Below, in pieces: positions 16,180 through 24,384 of a DNA stretch of 64,000 nt. The notes below the pieces were generated by a model, which made no database searches, was not told the origin of the DNA, and saw only the letters and a program-made list of their open reading frames with translations. The stretch is from an uncultured Lachnospiraceae bacterium. Lineage in GTDB: Bacteria; Bacillota; Clostridia; Lachnospirales; Lachnospiraceae. Both the position numbers and the translations under genes were made by a program. Position 1 is the stretch's first letter. Each line of letters starts with the position of its first letter. The stretch spans positions 4,498 to 68,497 of the forward strand of contig CAJUJK010000020.1 in assembly GCA_910586705.1 (NCBI GenBank), written 5' to 3'.

Positions 16180-16535
16180 GTGTAAATAATGGAAATTTCC
16201 TCCACCTCACCGAAAAACGCCTCGCAGCGCAGTTCCTCTGTCAGCCTCTTTCTGCCATCCTCGTCAAGGCTTTCGATTCCTCTGTGGTGAATCTCAACCC
16301 GGTAGCTTCTCGCTCCGCCATTCTCCCTCGTCCAAGTGATTGTCACGCCGCTGTCCCGATATCCGCGCTCCTCCAGAATCCCTTTCGTCCGCTCTCTGAA
16401 AGTATCCTCAAGCAGCGCATATCTCTCATTTTCCTGTGTGTAATCATTCCGCTCCTTACTCATCACCGTTCCGCTCACACAGAAAGCGGAAGCCAGAACC
16501 AGAAACGCCGTAATCAGGCTTAACCCCTTTTTCAT
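16176..16535 (-). CDS. Small exported protein of unknown function
   Basis: A 119-residue protein I do not recognise. Residues 1-26 (MKKGLSLITAFLVLASAFCVSG) form a typical signal peptide or membrane anchor; the Cys before SG could be a lipobox but its context is poor. The rest is a short alpha/beta domain rich in Glu and Arg with GVTITWTRENGGARSYRVEI. It is in the same direction as its neighbours, and its stop codon overlaps the SOS-type promoter. A domain of the spore-coat or cell-surface type is possible, but nothing diagnostic is visible. Confidence 0.65.
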   Translation of the reverse strand: MKKGLSLITAFLVLASAFCVSGTVMSKERNDYTQENERYALLEDTFRERTKGILEERGYRDSGVTITWTRENGGARSYRVEIHHRGIESLDEDGRKRLTEELRCEAFFGEVEEISIIYT

Positions 16536-16592
16536 ATGTCACACCCCCTTGTTGGAACCACTATAGCACTTTGTAAGTCCTTTAAACGGGAC

Positions 16593-16644
16593 ATAAAAAA
16601 AAGAAACAGCAAAATCTGATTTCGCAGATTTCCTGTCTCTTTTC
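16593..16644 (-). terminator. Terminator after the 97-residue gene
   Basis: On the minus strand AGACAGGAAATCTG pairs with CAGATTTTGCTGT around a six-base loop, followed by CTTTTTTTT. Confidence 0.8.
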
Positions 16645-16671
16645 CTCTTCTATTTGGTTTACATAATTCTT

Positions 16672-16965
16672 CTATTCTTCCACCGGCTTATACCTGTCGA
16701 AAATCTTGTCGCCGCTGCACACATGCCTTGAGCCGTCGCTCTCGGTAATGATATAATCGCCCTCGGCAATGAATGTCTTTCCTCTCTTATGGATGATATA
16801 GGGACATACAATCGCGCCGTTATCCTTCTTGATCTGGACAAGGGCATCCGTGACAAACCAGCCTCTTGTCATCACATCCGTCCACAGCTCGACGCCGTCC
16901 TCCATGCCCTTACCGACCTCATATTTCTCCACTTCCACCTCAAAAGCCGCACGTATACATTTCAT
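16672..16965 (-). CDS. Conserved hypothetical beta-rich protein
   Basis: A 97-residue protein without signal or membrane segment. It appears mostly beta-stranded. The end, EGDYIITESDGSRHVCSGD then IFDRYKPVE, resembles the C-terminal pattern of small prophage-type proteins that read PGDWII...F..tYE, but the likeness is distant. Five bases past its stop there is a copy of the dispersed 10-mer GTTTACATAA, and then a terminator. It is followed downstream by the small exported protein and preceded by the ThrH-type gene on the same strand. Function unknown. Confidence 0.65.
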   Translation of the reverse strand: MKCIRAAFEVEVEKYEVGKGMEDGVELWTDVMTRGWFVTDALVQIKKDNGAIVCPYIIHKRGKTFIAEGDYIITESDGSRHVCSGDKIFDRYKPVEE

Positions 16966-17002
16966 AATAAATTCCTCCTTTCACCTTTCGTACCGCCGCA
17001 TA

Positions 17003-17614
17003 TTACCGCTCTATCGCTTCCTTCAGGGCGTCAAACAGCTCCTCATACGTCTCATAAGCGGGTATCTGCGGATAATCTTTCTTGATCTGTTCCGTACTCT
17101 TAAACAAAAATCCTGCCTTTCCCGCCTGAATCATAGCCAGATCGTTATGGCTGTCCCCGGCGGCAATCGTCTCATACCCGATGGACTGTAACGCCTTCAC
17201 CGTGGTGAGTTTGGACTCTTTGACACGCATCTTAAACCCTGTGATCTCCCCATCCGGCGCCACCTCAAGGGTATTGCAGAAAATCGTCGGCAGACCAAGC
17301 TTTTCGATCAGCGGTCCCGCAAACTGGGTAAAGGTATCGCTGATGATGATAACCTGTGTCATGCGCCTCAACTTATCCAGAAACTCCTTCGCGCCCGGAA
17401 GCGGGTCTATCTTCGAGATCGTCTCCTGAATCTCCTTAAGCCCCAGTCCGTGCTCCCGCAGAATGCCGAGCCGCCAGTTCATCAGCTTATCATAATCAGG
17501 CTCGTCCCTCGTCGTTCTGGTAAGCTCCGGAATACCGCTCTCCTTCGCAAAGGCAATCCAGATCTCCGGCACCAGCACGCCCTCAAGATCCAGACAAACA
17601 ATATACATACTCAT
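17003..17614 (-). CDS. thrH: ThrH-type phosphoserine phosphatase / homoserine phosphotransferase
   Basis: A 203-residue HAD-superfamily protein. CLDLEGVLVPEIWIAFA holds the nucleophile Asp in the ThrH variant DLEGV, IIISDTFTQFAGPL is motif II, and AAGDSHNDLAMIQAG is the motif III/IV Asp pair. This combination is typical of ThrH, which dephosphorylates phosphoserine and can transfer the phosphate to homoserine. The start at 17614 has GGAGG six bases upstream and gives the normal family length. Homoserine is made by the hom gene at 7726, so ThrH could supply O-phosphohomoserine here. Confidence 0.88.
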   Translation of the reverse strand: MSMYIVCLDLEGVLVPEIWIAFAKESGIPELTRTTRDEPDYDKLMNWRLGILREHGLGLKEIQETISKIDPLPGAKEFLDKLRRMTQVIIISDTFTQFAGPLIEKLGLPTIFCNTLEVAPDGEITGFKMRVKESKLTTVKALQSIGYETIAAGDSHNDLAMIQAGKAGFLFKSTEQIKKDYPQIPAYETYEELFDALKEAIER

Positions 17615-17778
17615 GTCATGCCTCCAATTATCTCTCATGTAAGTAAATGACGGTAAATAATCATTCCGCTTACTATTGTACTGTAAAGATACCCCCGTGC
17701 GCAACCGAAAGTTTTTCGCCGGCAGCAAAACTTCTATACTAACGACAAGCTTTCACCGACGGCACGGAGCTATTTTCC

Positions 17779-18771
17779 TCACGCTTTCCCCGACTGCATA
17801 CTCCGGCGCACAATCAGAAGCTCCACGCTCATCACGTCGTTCATCCTTCCCGTCTTGACTGCCTCCTCCGTCTCCACACAGTCCGTCAGCGCCCGCTTTA
17901 ACTCCGCCTCCTTAAATTTCGCCGCCTGACTGACATATTTCCCGGCGATAAAGCCCTTCAGCCCCACTTTCTCACCGATGCTGCGCGTGTCATACCCTTT
18001 GTTCTTCAGCTCCTTCACCTGCAAAAGCAGGTTAAACTGTCTGGCGATCAGAAACAGAATCCGCATGGGCGGCTCCTTTAAGGTCAGCAGATCGTAGTAC
18101 AGTTCCATCGCCTTCTTCTGTTTTTTGTCCGCCACGGCCTCCACCATGTCAAAGATGCGGCTGCCGATCTGCCGGACGCAGACCGCCTCAATGTCCTGCG
18201 CCGTAACCACATCCCGCTCCAGGGCGTAACACACCAGTTTCTCCACCTCGCCGCGGATATTTTCCATATCCGTACCCGTCTTTTCCAGAAAAAAGTCAAG
18301 ATCCCGCTGGGTGATCCGCTTTCCATCCTTTATGAGAAGTTCCGCAACCCAGCGTTTCAGCACACCGTCGTCGGGCGTTTTGCACTCGATCACCCGTCCC
18401 TTTGTGGCGACCGCCTTGTAGAGTTTACTCCTCTTATCGACCTCCGCCTCCACGAACAGGAAATAGGCGCTGGGCGCAGGGTCCGCCAGATACGCCGCAA
18501 GGTCCTCCCCGCCCTTCTTGAAAAAACCGCTGTTCTCTATGACAAGAACCCGTCTCTCGGCAAGAAACGGCATGGTCTGCGCCAGATCGATCACCTCTCC
18601 CGGCACGATGCCTTTTCCCTCGAAACAGTTCAGATTCATCAGGTCACCGTCACCCATAAGCGCCTTCTTCACCCTGTCCCTGTACTGTCTGCGCAGGTAC
18701 GCCTCATCCCCGCACAGAAGATATGCCTGTTTTAATGTCCCTTCCCGGATTTCTTCGTTTAGCTTTTTCAT
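17779..18771 (-). CDS. holA: DNA polymerase III delta subunit
   Basis: A 330-residue clamp-loader subunit of the YqeN/HolA family. Typical features are QAYLLCGDEAYLRRQYRDRV at the start (a degenerate ATPase domain), the LPFLAERRVLVIENSGFFKK region, DLDFFLEKTGTDMENIRGEVEKL and the C-terminal collar helices including FLIARQFNLLLQVKELKNKG. It helps load the sliding clamp on DNA. It follows the comEC group in the same direction, an arrangement also seen in Bacillus, where the homologue is close to comEC. It ends 165 bases before the ThrH start. Confidence 0.93.
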   Translation of the reverse strand: MKKLNEEIREGTLKQAYLLCGDEAYLRRQYRDRVKKALMGDGDLMNLNCFEGKGIVPGEVIDLAQTMPFLAERRVLVIENSGFFKKGGEDLAAYLADPAPSAYFLFVEAEVDKRSKLYKAVATKGRVIECKTPDDGVLKRWVAELLIKDGKRITQRDLDFFLEKTGTDMENIRGEVEKLVCYALERDVVTAQDIEAVCVRQIGSRIFDMVEAVADKKQKKAMELYYDLLTLKEPPMRILFLIARQFNLLLQVKELKNKGYDTRSIGEKVGLKGFIAGKYVSQAAKFKEAELKRALTDCVETEEAVKTGRMNDVMSVELLIVRRSMQSGKA

Positions 18772-18823
18772 AATTAACAGTATAATCTGTCATCCGGCAA
18801 AAAACAACTCTGTTTCAAAAGGT

Positions 18824-19780
18824 CTAAAACCGGTGTCCGCCTCCGCCGCCGCTTCGACCGCCTCCCCGGCTTCCACCGCTGCTCCGCCCGCTGCCACTCC
18901 GGCTTCCGCCGCTGCTGCCGCTGCTTCTCGGGCGGTAAGTGCGGCTCTCCCGGACAAAAAACGCCTGCGGCTGTGTATAGCGGAAATAATTCCCGGCGTT
19001 CCCCAGCATCTCCCGTCTGCGGGGTTTCCCGATCCGTGTGACAAAACACACCAGACCATAGTTTAACAGCAGCGCCAGAATCATTGCCAGCAGGGCGTTG
19101 CTGATATATTTCATGGGCTGGGCAATCCGGTTTCCCTTAAGAAGCGCAAACGCCTGCCCGTATACCTGCACCGCGCATTGATAATAGTCGCCGTCTGTGG
19201 CATAGGGGTACACATTGTCCGTGATCGTATCGGCATAGGATTCGGTGACCACCCGGTAGACATCCCCGTCACAGTGTATCCACAGCATACGGTTGTCCAT
19301 ATCGATCAGCAGGAGAATGCCGCTGGCGGTACCGACCTTTTCTCTGTAATACTCCCCCGCGTAGGAAGCCGTATTCCAGACGCTGCTGTCCGTGGTCTTA
19401 AAAATAGCATTTCCGTATGCCGTGATATCCTCCATCGCCGACGCGAGTTCCCGCTTTTCCCCGGCATCCAGAAGCCGCGCGCTATCTTCCACGAACACCT
19501 TGTAACCCGTATCTGGATTTATGTAAACCTCTTCGTCGACCTCCGTATCTGAATTTATGTAAATCTCTTCATCGACATCCGTATCTGGATTTATGTAAAC
19601 TTCTTCATCGACATCCGTCCCTGTCTCCCCATCTTCCGCCACAAACTGATAAAATGTCCCGGCACGACGCAACTGGTGCAGCTTCACGATCATTTCCACA
19701 AATGTAAAGATCACAACTACCACAAGTGTGATCAAGGCACATAGCAGAATCCTTCGTCTCAATTTAGAATTCTCAGACAT
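18824..19780 (-). CDS. TPM domain membrane protein with Gly/Ser/Arg tail
   Basis: A 318-residue protein beginning MSENSK, with GGAGGGG six bases upstream. One membrane helix at about 13-35 is followed by three near-identical 12-residue repeats (DTDVDEEVYINP type), then a TPM domain (VFVEDSARLLDAGEKRELA, GILLLIDMDNRMLWIHCDGD), a second helix (YISNALLAMILALLLNYGLV) and a C-terminal tail made almost wholly of Gly, Ser and Arg. TPM proteins of this layout are often next to zinc-ribbon membrane proteins, as here; they overlap by 8 bases. The family includes photosystem repair phosphatases, but the bacterial role is unclear. Confidence 0.85.
   Translation of the reverse strand: MSENSKLRRRILLCALITLVVVVIFTFVEMIVKLHQLRRAGTFYQFVAEDGETGTDVDEEVYINPDTDVDEEIYINSDTEVDEEVYINPDTGYKVFVEDSARLLDAGEKRELASAMEDITAYGNAIFKTTDSSVWNTASYAGEYYREKVGTASGILLLIDMDNRMLWIHCDGDVYRVVTESYADTITDNVYPYATDGDYYQCAVQVYGQAFALLKGNRIAQPMKYISNALLAMILALLLNYGLVCFVTRIGKPRRREMLGNAGNYFRYTQPQAFFVRESRTYRPRSSGSSGGSRSGSGRSSGGSRGGGRSGGGGGHRF
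19511..19618. repeat. Three 36-bp tandem repeats in the TPM gene
   Basis: Units at 19511-19546, 19547-19582 and 19583-19618 differ by only a few bases and encode the acidic repeat between the first membrane helix and the TPM domain. Two units contain the dispersed 10-mer TTATGTAAAC; the middle one differs from it at the last base. Confidence 0.9.
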
Positions 19781-21047
19781 TCTCATCCCCTCCCCTCCTG
19801 CCAAGCTGCGGCAGCTTTCTCGTCGTCAGCGTATTATGTCTCTCAATGATATCCAGTAACGTCCAGACCACCGCCGCCATGGAGACCACCGCCCCGCCGT
19901 AATAGTACAGGTCGGCAACCGGGTTCCATATCATTATCACAAAGGCGAACAGGATTGCCGCGACAGGTTTCACCAGCACGGGAAGCATCTCTTTTACCAT
20001 GCCTTTCCGCACAGGCTTCTGCCGCCGCTCCAAAGTCACGACGCGTATCAAGCCAAACCCGCACAGAAGAGCTGCAAGCACAGCCAGACTGCTCTCACTA
20101 CGCACAGCCACAAACATCATAGCCGTCGGCATAAAAAACATAAAGATCAGCGCCCCTGCCAAAATCTGCAACAGCTTGATTCCGCTGGCGGAAAGTCCGA
20201 AGATTCTTTCCTCTTCCACCCGGACATACCGCCCTGCGGCGTGCATATACCCCTTATCGTCTTCCCTCAGTTCTCTCTCCCTGATCCGTGATGTCTGGAC
20301 ACAGGACACCACCGCGCAGACAGCCGCCAGAAACGCCGCCAGAAATAAGGCATTGCCCGGCGTGATGGTAAAACGCAGATTCAGCAGGAAAAACAGCGGA
20401 ACCGCCAGAAGCAGGGAACCCACCACGTACTTTTTTCTGTCCACAGGCAGATCCGCCGCCGCTTTTCCCGTCTGCCCGTTTACCACGGCGTATGCTATCC
20501 TGTCACCCCTTTTATAGGAGAGAAACCACACGGGAAGCATGGCAAGTTCCGCGGATGTACACGTCGGGCGAAGCGCATTTTTCAGCGCGTCCTTATTTCT
20601 CCCGTCCTTCACATGATACCGGGCGCACGTCCTGTTGCGCGAAAGCCGCGCATATCCATCCTCCGTCACAAGCTCATCGGCGTCCTGCCTGTACACTCTA
20701 CTGTCCACATCCTTTGCGTCCGCATAGAAGCCGCTCAAAAAAGCCGGTGTAAAGGGCTTGCCCGCCTCCATTCCGTAGGGTGCGATGGCGCCGCTCAGCT
20801 CGTCGGAAAAATCCGCCGCCGCGTCGTAGGAAATCCCCCGGAATTTTTCGATATACGCCTCATCCTTCAATTCCTTCGGCGCAAATATGGCGCGGCGCAT
20901 CATTCTGGCATAGGAAGCCTTACAGTCCTCCTTTGTCTTGGAAAACGGAATGATGCGGGCAGGTCTCCTCCCCTTGCCGATCCTGCTCTCCAGAACAGCC
21001 GGGGAACCGCAGAAACAGCAGAATTTGGCGGTTCCCATTTCCCTCAT
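19773..21047 (-). CDS. Shortened zinc-ribbon membrane protein
   Basis: A 424-residue protein, starting at an ATG that overlaps the comEC stop (ATGA). It begins directly with TAKFCCFCGSPAVLESRIG, which in this family is the second half of a later zinc ribbon. Relatives have about 100 further residues with one or two CxxC pairs before it. The IIPFSKTKEDCKASYARMM segment is normal. Next, KFRGISYDAAADFSDELSGA seems to have lost the usual middle strand region. Then come PFTPAFLSGFYADAKDVD and four to five membrane helices. It looks like an N-terminally and internally shortened copy that stays in frame. Function unknown. Confidence 0.75.
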   Translation of the reverse strand: MREMGTAKFCCFCGSPAVLESRIGKGRRPARIIPFSKTKEDCKASYARMMRRAIFAPKELKDEAYIEKFRGISYDAAADFSDELSGAIAPYGMEAGKPFTPAFLSGFYADAKDVDSRVYRQDADELVTEDGYARLSRNRTCARYHVKDGRNKDALKNALRPTCTSAELAMLPVWFLSYKRGDRIAYAVVNGQTGKAAADLPVDRKKYVVGSLLLAVPLFFLLNLRFTITPGNALFLAAFLAAVCAVVSCVQTSRIRERELREDDKGYMHAAGRYVRVEEERIFGLSASGIKLLQILAGALIFMFFMPTAMMFVAVRSESSLAVLAALLCGFGLIRVVTLERRQKPVRKGMVKEMLPVLVKPVAAILFAFVIMIWNPVADLYYYGGAVVSMAAVVWTLLDIIERHNTLTTRKLPQLGRRGGDENV

Positions 21048-23398
21048 TTCGCCACATATTCTTCTATCCGCACGCTCCCGTTCTTCACACGGACCGTCAC
21101 CGCCCCGCCCGCAGGCGTCTGATAAATCCGGCATTCCCGGTCTGCCAGCCGCTTAAGTGTCTCCTTGTGGGGATGCCCGTAAGCATTATCCCGCCCCGCG
21201 GAGATCAGCGCAATCCGCGGACCGACCATTTCCAGAAAGGGTGCTTGCGTAGAATTTTTCGAGCCGTGGTGCGCGACCTTGAGCAGCGTAATCCGCCCGG
21301 CAAGTCTGCCTGCCCCGCGCATGTCCGACAGTCTCTTTGTCACAAGGCGCTCGCCCTCCCCTTCCAGATCCCCCGTAAAGAGGGCGGAAAAGTTTTCGTA
21401 AGTCAGATAGAGTACGGTGGAACCCGCATTGGCATCTGAGTTTACATAACTTTTATCCGGATGTATGCAGGTTAACATAAGTTTACCATTCTGCAAATGT
21501 TCCCCCTCGCAAAGCAGCCGCACGGGAATATCACAGTCTTTCGCCAGCGCCGCCAGTTCCAGATAATTTTCGTCCCTGCACGCCTTTGCCAGATCGGGCA
21601 GATACAGACAGCCGATCCCGATACCCGTCTCGCCGTATGCTTCCATCAACCCCTTAATCCCGCTTATGTGATCCGCATCCGAGTGGGTGACAAACACCGC
21701 ATCCAGCCGGCTTACGCCCCGGTATTTTAAAAACGGGGCGATCTGATAAGTCTCCACTTCTTTCCTGTCGGAGCTTCCGCCGTCAATCAGATAATGCCCG
21801 CCCTGCCCGTCCGCCAGATAAATACAGTCGCCCTGCCCGATGTCCAGCATGGTGATCTCGAAGCCCTGCGGCATCCGAAAGCCCAGAAGGACGACTGCGC
21901 CGATAACCGCACACCAGAAATGTCCCTTTTTTCTTCTTTTCGTCTTCCCCGCCGTCAAAAACACCGCCATCGCCAGAAGTGCAAGATATGCTATAACCTG
22001 CCAATTCCCGGGACGCCCCATCACCCACCGCCGTCCGGGCAGTCCCAGAACAAACGAGGCGCATTTCTCGTAGAAGGTCAGAATCCACACGCCCGGGACA
22101 GCCGCCAGACGACCAAGCGGCAACACACATGCCGCCGCCCCCATAACTGCAATGCCGCTTAAAAAAAGCGCCCCCATGCAGGGAATCACGATCAGGTTTA
22201 AAAGCACGGAATAGGGCGGAAATTCGTAATAAAAGCACAGATACACAGGAAGGGTGCAGAGGGAAATCCAGCCCCCCGTAAACAGCGCCTGCAAAAAGCG
22301 GTTTCCCACAGGAACGCGGTCGGGCAGCACAGGAAAGTGACGGGACACCGACGGCAGAAACCCGATGCCGCACACTGCGCCGAAGGAGAAGAGGAAACCG
22401 CTCTGCGTCAGATAAAGCGGCTGTTCGACGAGAATCAGAAGGGCTGCCGTCGTCATCGCCGTCAGCAGATCGTAGGTTCTGCCGCACAAATCCGCGCACA
22501 GTTTCATCCCAAACATGACAAACGCCCTGACGATGGATATCCCCATGCCCGTCATCGTGCCATAGCAGTACATCAGCGCCAGAGACAATATGATGTTAAC
22601 TGGTTTTGGCACATACATCCGCTGCAAAAGCTTGTGGAATCCCATTCCCAGAATGGACAGATGGAGACCGCTTATCGCCAGAATATGTATGATGCCGTTT
22701 TGCTGGTACAGACTCTTGATCCCCTCATCCAGCGTCGCCTTCTCCCCCAGCAGCATGGCGCCCATGATGGACGCCTCCTTTTCAGGGTAACAGGCGTCAA
22801 GAAGGAGAGACAGATATTCCCGGCAGCGGTAAAGCGTCTCCCGAAAGGCGGAAAAACCGCTGCTTTCCGCCAGACACGACGCCTTTATCAATCTGCCCTG
22901 CTGCCCCGGGACGCGGTAATACGCCGCCGCGTCAAACTCCCCGGGATTCGTAGCCTGGGCAAAGGGTCTGAACTTCCCTTCCACCAAAATAAGACTTCCC
23001 ATGGCGGGATTTTCCTCCTGCCCGAGATAGCATAAAATCCCCTCGATTTCTTCCGCGCCCGCAAGACCGAAGCGCTCCCTGTTTTTCCTCAGTAATTTTT
23101 CTGTTTTCTTTACGGAATCTGCAGCGATCGAATTGGAAAATGCTGTGTCAGAATCTGCTAAGATTTGTTTTAGAACGGATACCTGATCCGGTTTCAGAAT
23201 GACGACCTGCTCCAATGTGACCACAAGAACTTCCTCAAAACCGGAAGTCCTGTGCTCCTTCCACTCCACACGACCCACAGCGGCGACCGTCTCCCCGTCG
23301 AGAGCGCCGTAATCCGGCAGTTCGTATGAAAGCAAATTTATTCCTAAGAGCAGAACCATCACAAATGCCAGCCCGAGCAGGCATAATGGTCTGCGCAT
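21044..23398 (-). CDS. comEC: ComEC/Rec2 DNA uptake channel
   Basis: A 784-residue protein with the full ComEC plan. It has an N-terminal helix and soluble domain, then a competence domain with many membrane helices (LLGEKATLDEGIKSLYQQNG, IHILAISGLHLSILGMG), and a C-terminal metallo-beta-lactamase domain (TMLDIGQGDCIYLADG, FVTHSDADHISGIKGLME, LLKVAHHGSKNST, HPHKE). In competent bacteria ComEC moves single-stranded DNA across the membrane. All expected metal-ligand motifs are present and the frame is intact. It lies in a run with comEA, a two-component system and a GerMN protein. Confidence 0.95.
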   Translation of the reverse strand: MRRPLCLLGLAFVMVLLLGINLLSYELPDYGALDGETVAAVGRVEWKEHRTSGFEEVLVVTLEQVVILKPDQVSVLKQILADSDTAFSNSIAADSVKKTEKLLRKNRERFGLAGAEEIEGILCYLGQEENPAMGSLILVEGKFRPFAQATNPGEFDAAAYYRVPGQQGRLIKASCLAESSGFSAFRETLYRCREYLSLLLDACYPEKEASIMGAMLLGEKATLDEGIKSLYQQNGIIHILAISGLHLSILGMGFHKLLQRMYVPKPVNIILSLALMYCYGTMTGMGISIVRAFVMFGMKLCADLCGRTYDLLTAMTTAALLILVEQPLYLTQSGFLFSFGAVCGIGFLPSVSRHFPVLPDRVPVGNRFLQALFTGGWISLCTLPVYLCFYYEFPPYSVLLNLIVIPCMGALFLSGIAVMGAAACVLPLGRLAAVPGVWILTFYEKCASFVLGLPGRRWVMGRPGNWQVIAYLALLAMAVFLTAGKTKRRKKGHFWCAVIGAVVLLGFRMPQGFEITMLDIGQGDCIYLADGQGGHYLIDGGSSDRKEVETYQIAPFLKYRGVSRLDAVFVTHSDADHISGIKGLMEAYGETGIGIGCLYLPDLAKACRDENYLELAALAKDCDIPVRLLCEGEHLQNGKLMLTCIHPDKSYVNSDANAGSTVLYLTYENFSALFTGDLEGEGERLVTKRLSDMRGAGRLAGRITLLKVAHHGSKNSTQAPFLEMVGPRIALISAGRDNAYGHPHKETLKRLADRECRIYQTPAGGAVTVRVKNGSVRIEEYVAK

Positions 23399-23418
23399 AT
23401 TTATCCTCCCTGTTTCGT

Positions 23419-24360
23419 CTATCTTTCTAAAATATCAAGATTTCTCTCAAACACATTGTTCAGGCTCATATTTTCCCGGTACGAAATGTTTGACTCCCCG
23501 TTTACGGCGATCTGCACCCGGTTCACATTGGACAGCTCCACCAGCGAATTGGTGATCGAGTAAATGGTCACATCGGAAGCCACGTTGTAGGGCTGATTGA
23601 GGAAATCGTTATTTAGGTTTACATAACATGTCCCATCTTTCACGGTGACACTCACGATCTTTGTGGTCGGATTGACGGTGGGATACGCCCCCTCGGTCAT
23701 CGGTCCTTCCACCACTTTCTCCACCACCAGCTTTTCCAGAGAAATATTGCTGTTGTACACAACGTTGCGGCGATTCTCCTCCACAAGGCACTCCCCCGTC
23801 TCGTTCGCAAAGTAAAGCTTCAGATCCACCTTTTCATAGGCATTGATCTCATTGCCCGCATTCTCAATAAAGGTGTCCGCCGCCATCACGCCGACAACCG
23901 TTCCCACCGCGTCCGTAAGCTGCTCGCCCATGACCGTAAACGCCATGCGCTCCACGCCCGGGATCTGCGTCAGCGTCCTCACGATGGAGGCGCGCACAAG
24001 AATCTCTCTCGTGCCCCGCAGATTTTTGTAGCTCTCATCGAAATCCAGTGTCAGCAGACCGTTTTCCAGCGTATACCCCTCCACCGAAATCTCTTTTCCA
24101 AGCAGCGTTTCGTATTCCATCTTTTCGGATATATGGGCAAGCTGCTCCAACAATTCCTCCAGCAGAAGCTCTCCGTCCGTGGTGACGCTCACATACTCCC
24201 GCTCCACAATCTTTGTCTCTTCATTGTTTACATAATATATTTTGTAAGACACGCCCTCCTGCGTCTGCTGCCTGTTTCCACAGGCGGTACACAAAAGCAG
24301 TCCCATAACCAGTGCTGCGACGGGGAAAAAATGTCCCGTCCTCTTTATACGATTGTCCAT
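23419..24360 (-). CDS. Lipoprotein with two GerMN domains
   Basis: A 313-residue protein. The signal peptide ends in a lipobox (LLLCTAC, then GNRQQ), so it should be lipid-anchored outside the membrane. Two GerMN domains follow, at about 40-165 and 175-300 (YKIYYVNNEETKIVEREY; VDLKLYFANETGECLVEE; SVTVKDGTCYVNLNNDFLNQ). GerM is needed for spore germination and morphogenesis in Bacillus. Here the gene lies between a sensor kinase and comEC, with gaps of 20-24 bases, so it is cotranscribed with them. GerMN proteins next to two-component systems often serve as their extracytoplasmic partners; that role here is inferred. Confidence 0.88.
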   Translation of the reverse strand: MDNRIKRTGHFFPVAALVMGLLLCTACGNRQQTQEGVSYKIYYVNNEETKIVEREYVSVTTDGELLLEELLEQLAHISEKMEYETLLGKEISVEGYTLENGLLTLDFDESYKNLRGTREILVRASIVRTLTQIPGVERMAFTVMGEQLTDAVGTVVGVMAADTFIENAGNEINAYEKVDLKLYFANETGECLVEENRRNVVYNSNISLEKLVVEKVVEGPMTEGAYPTVNPTTKIVSVTVKDGTCYVNLNNDFLNQPYNVASDVTIYSITNSLVELSNVNRVQIAVNGESNISYRENMSLNNVFERNLDILER

Positions 24361-24384
24361 TCCGACTCCTTACACCGAAACCAC

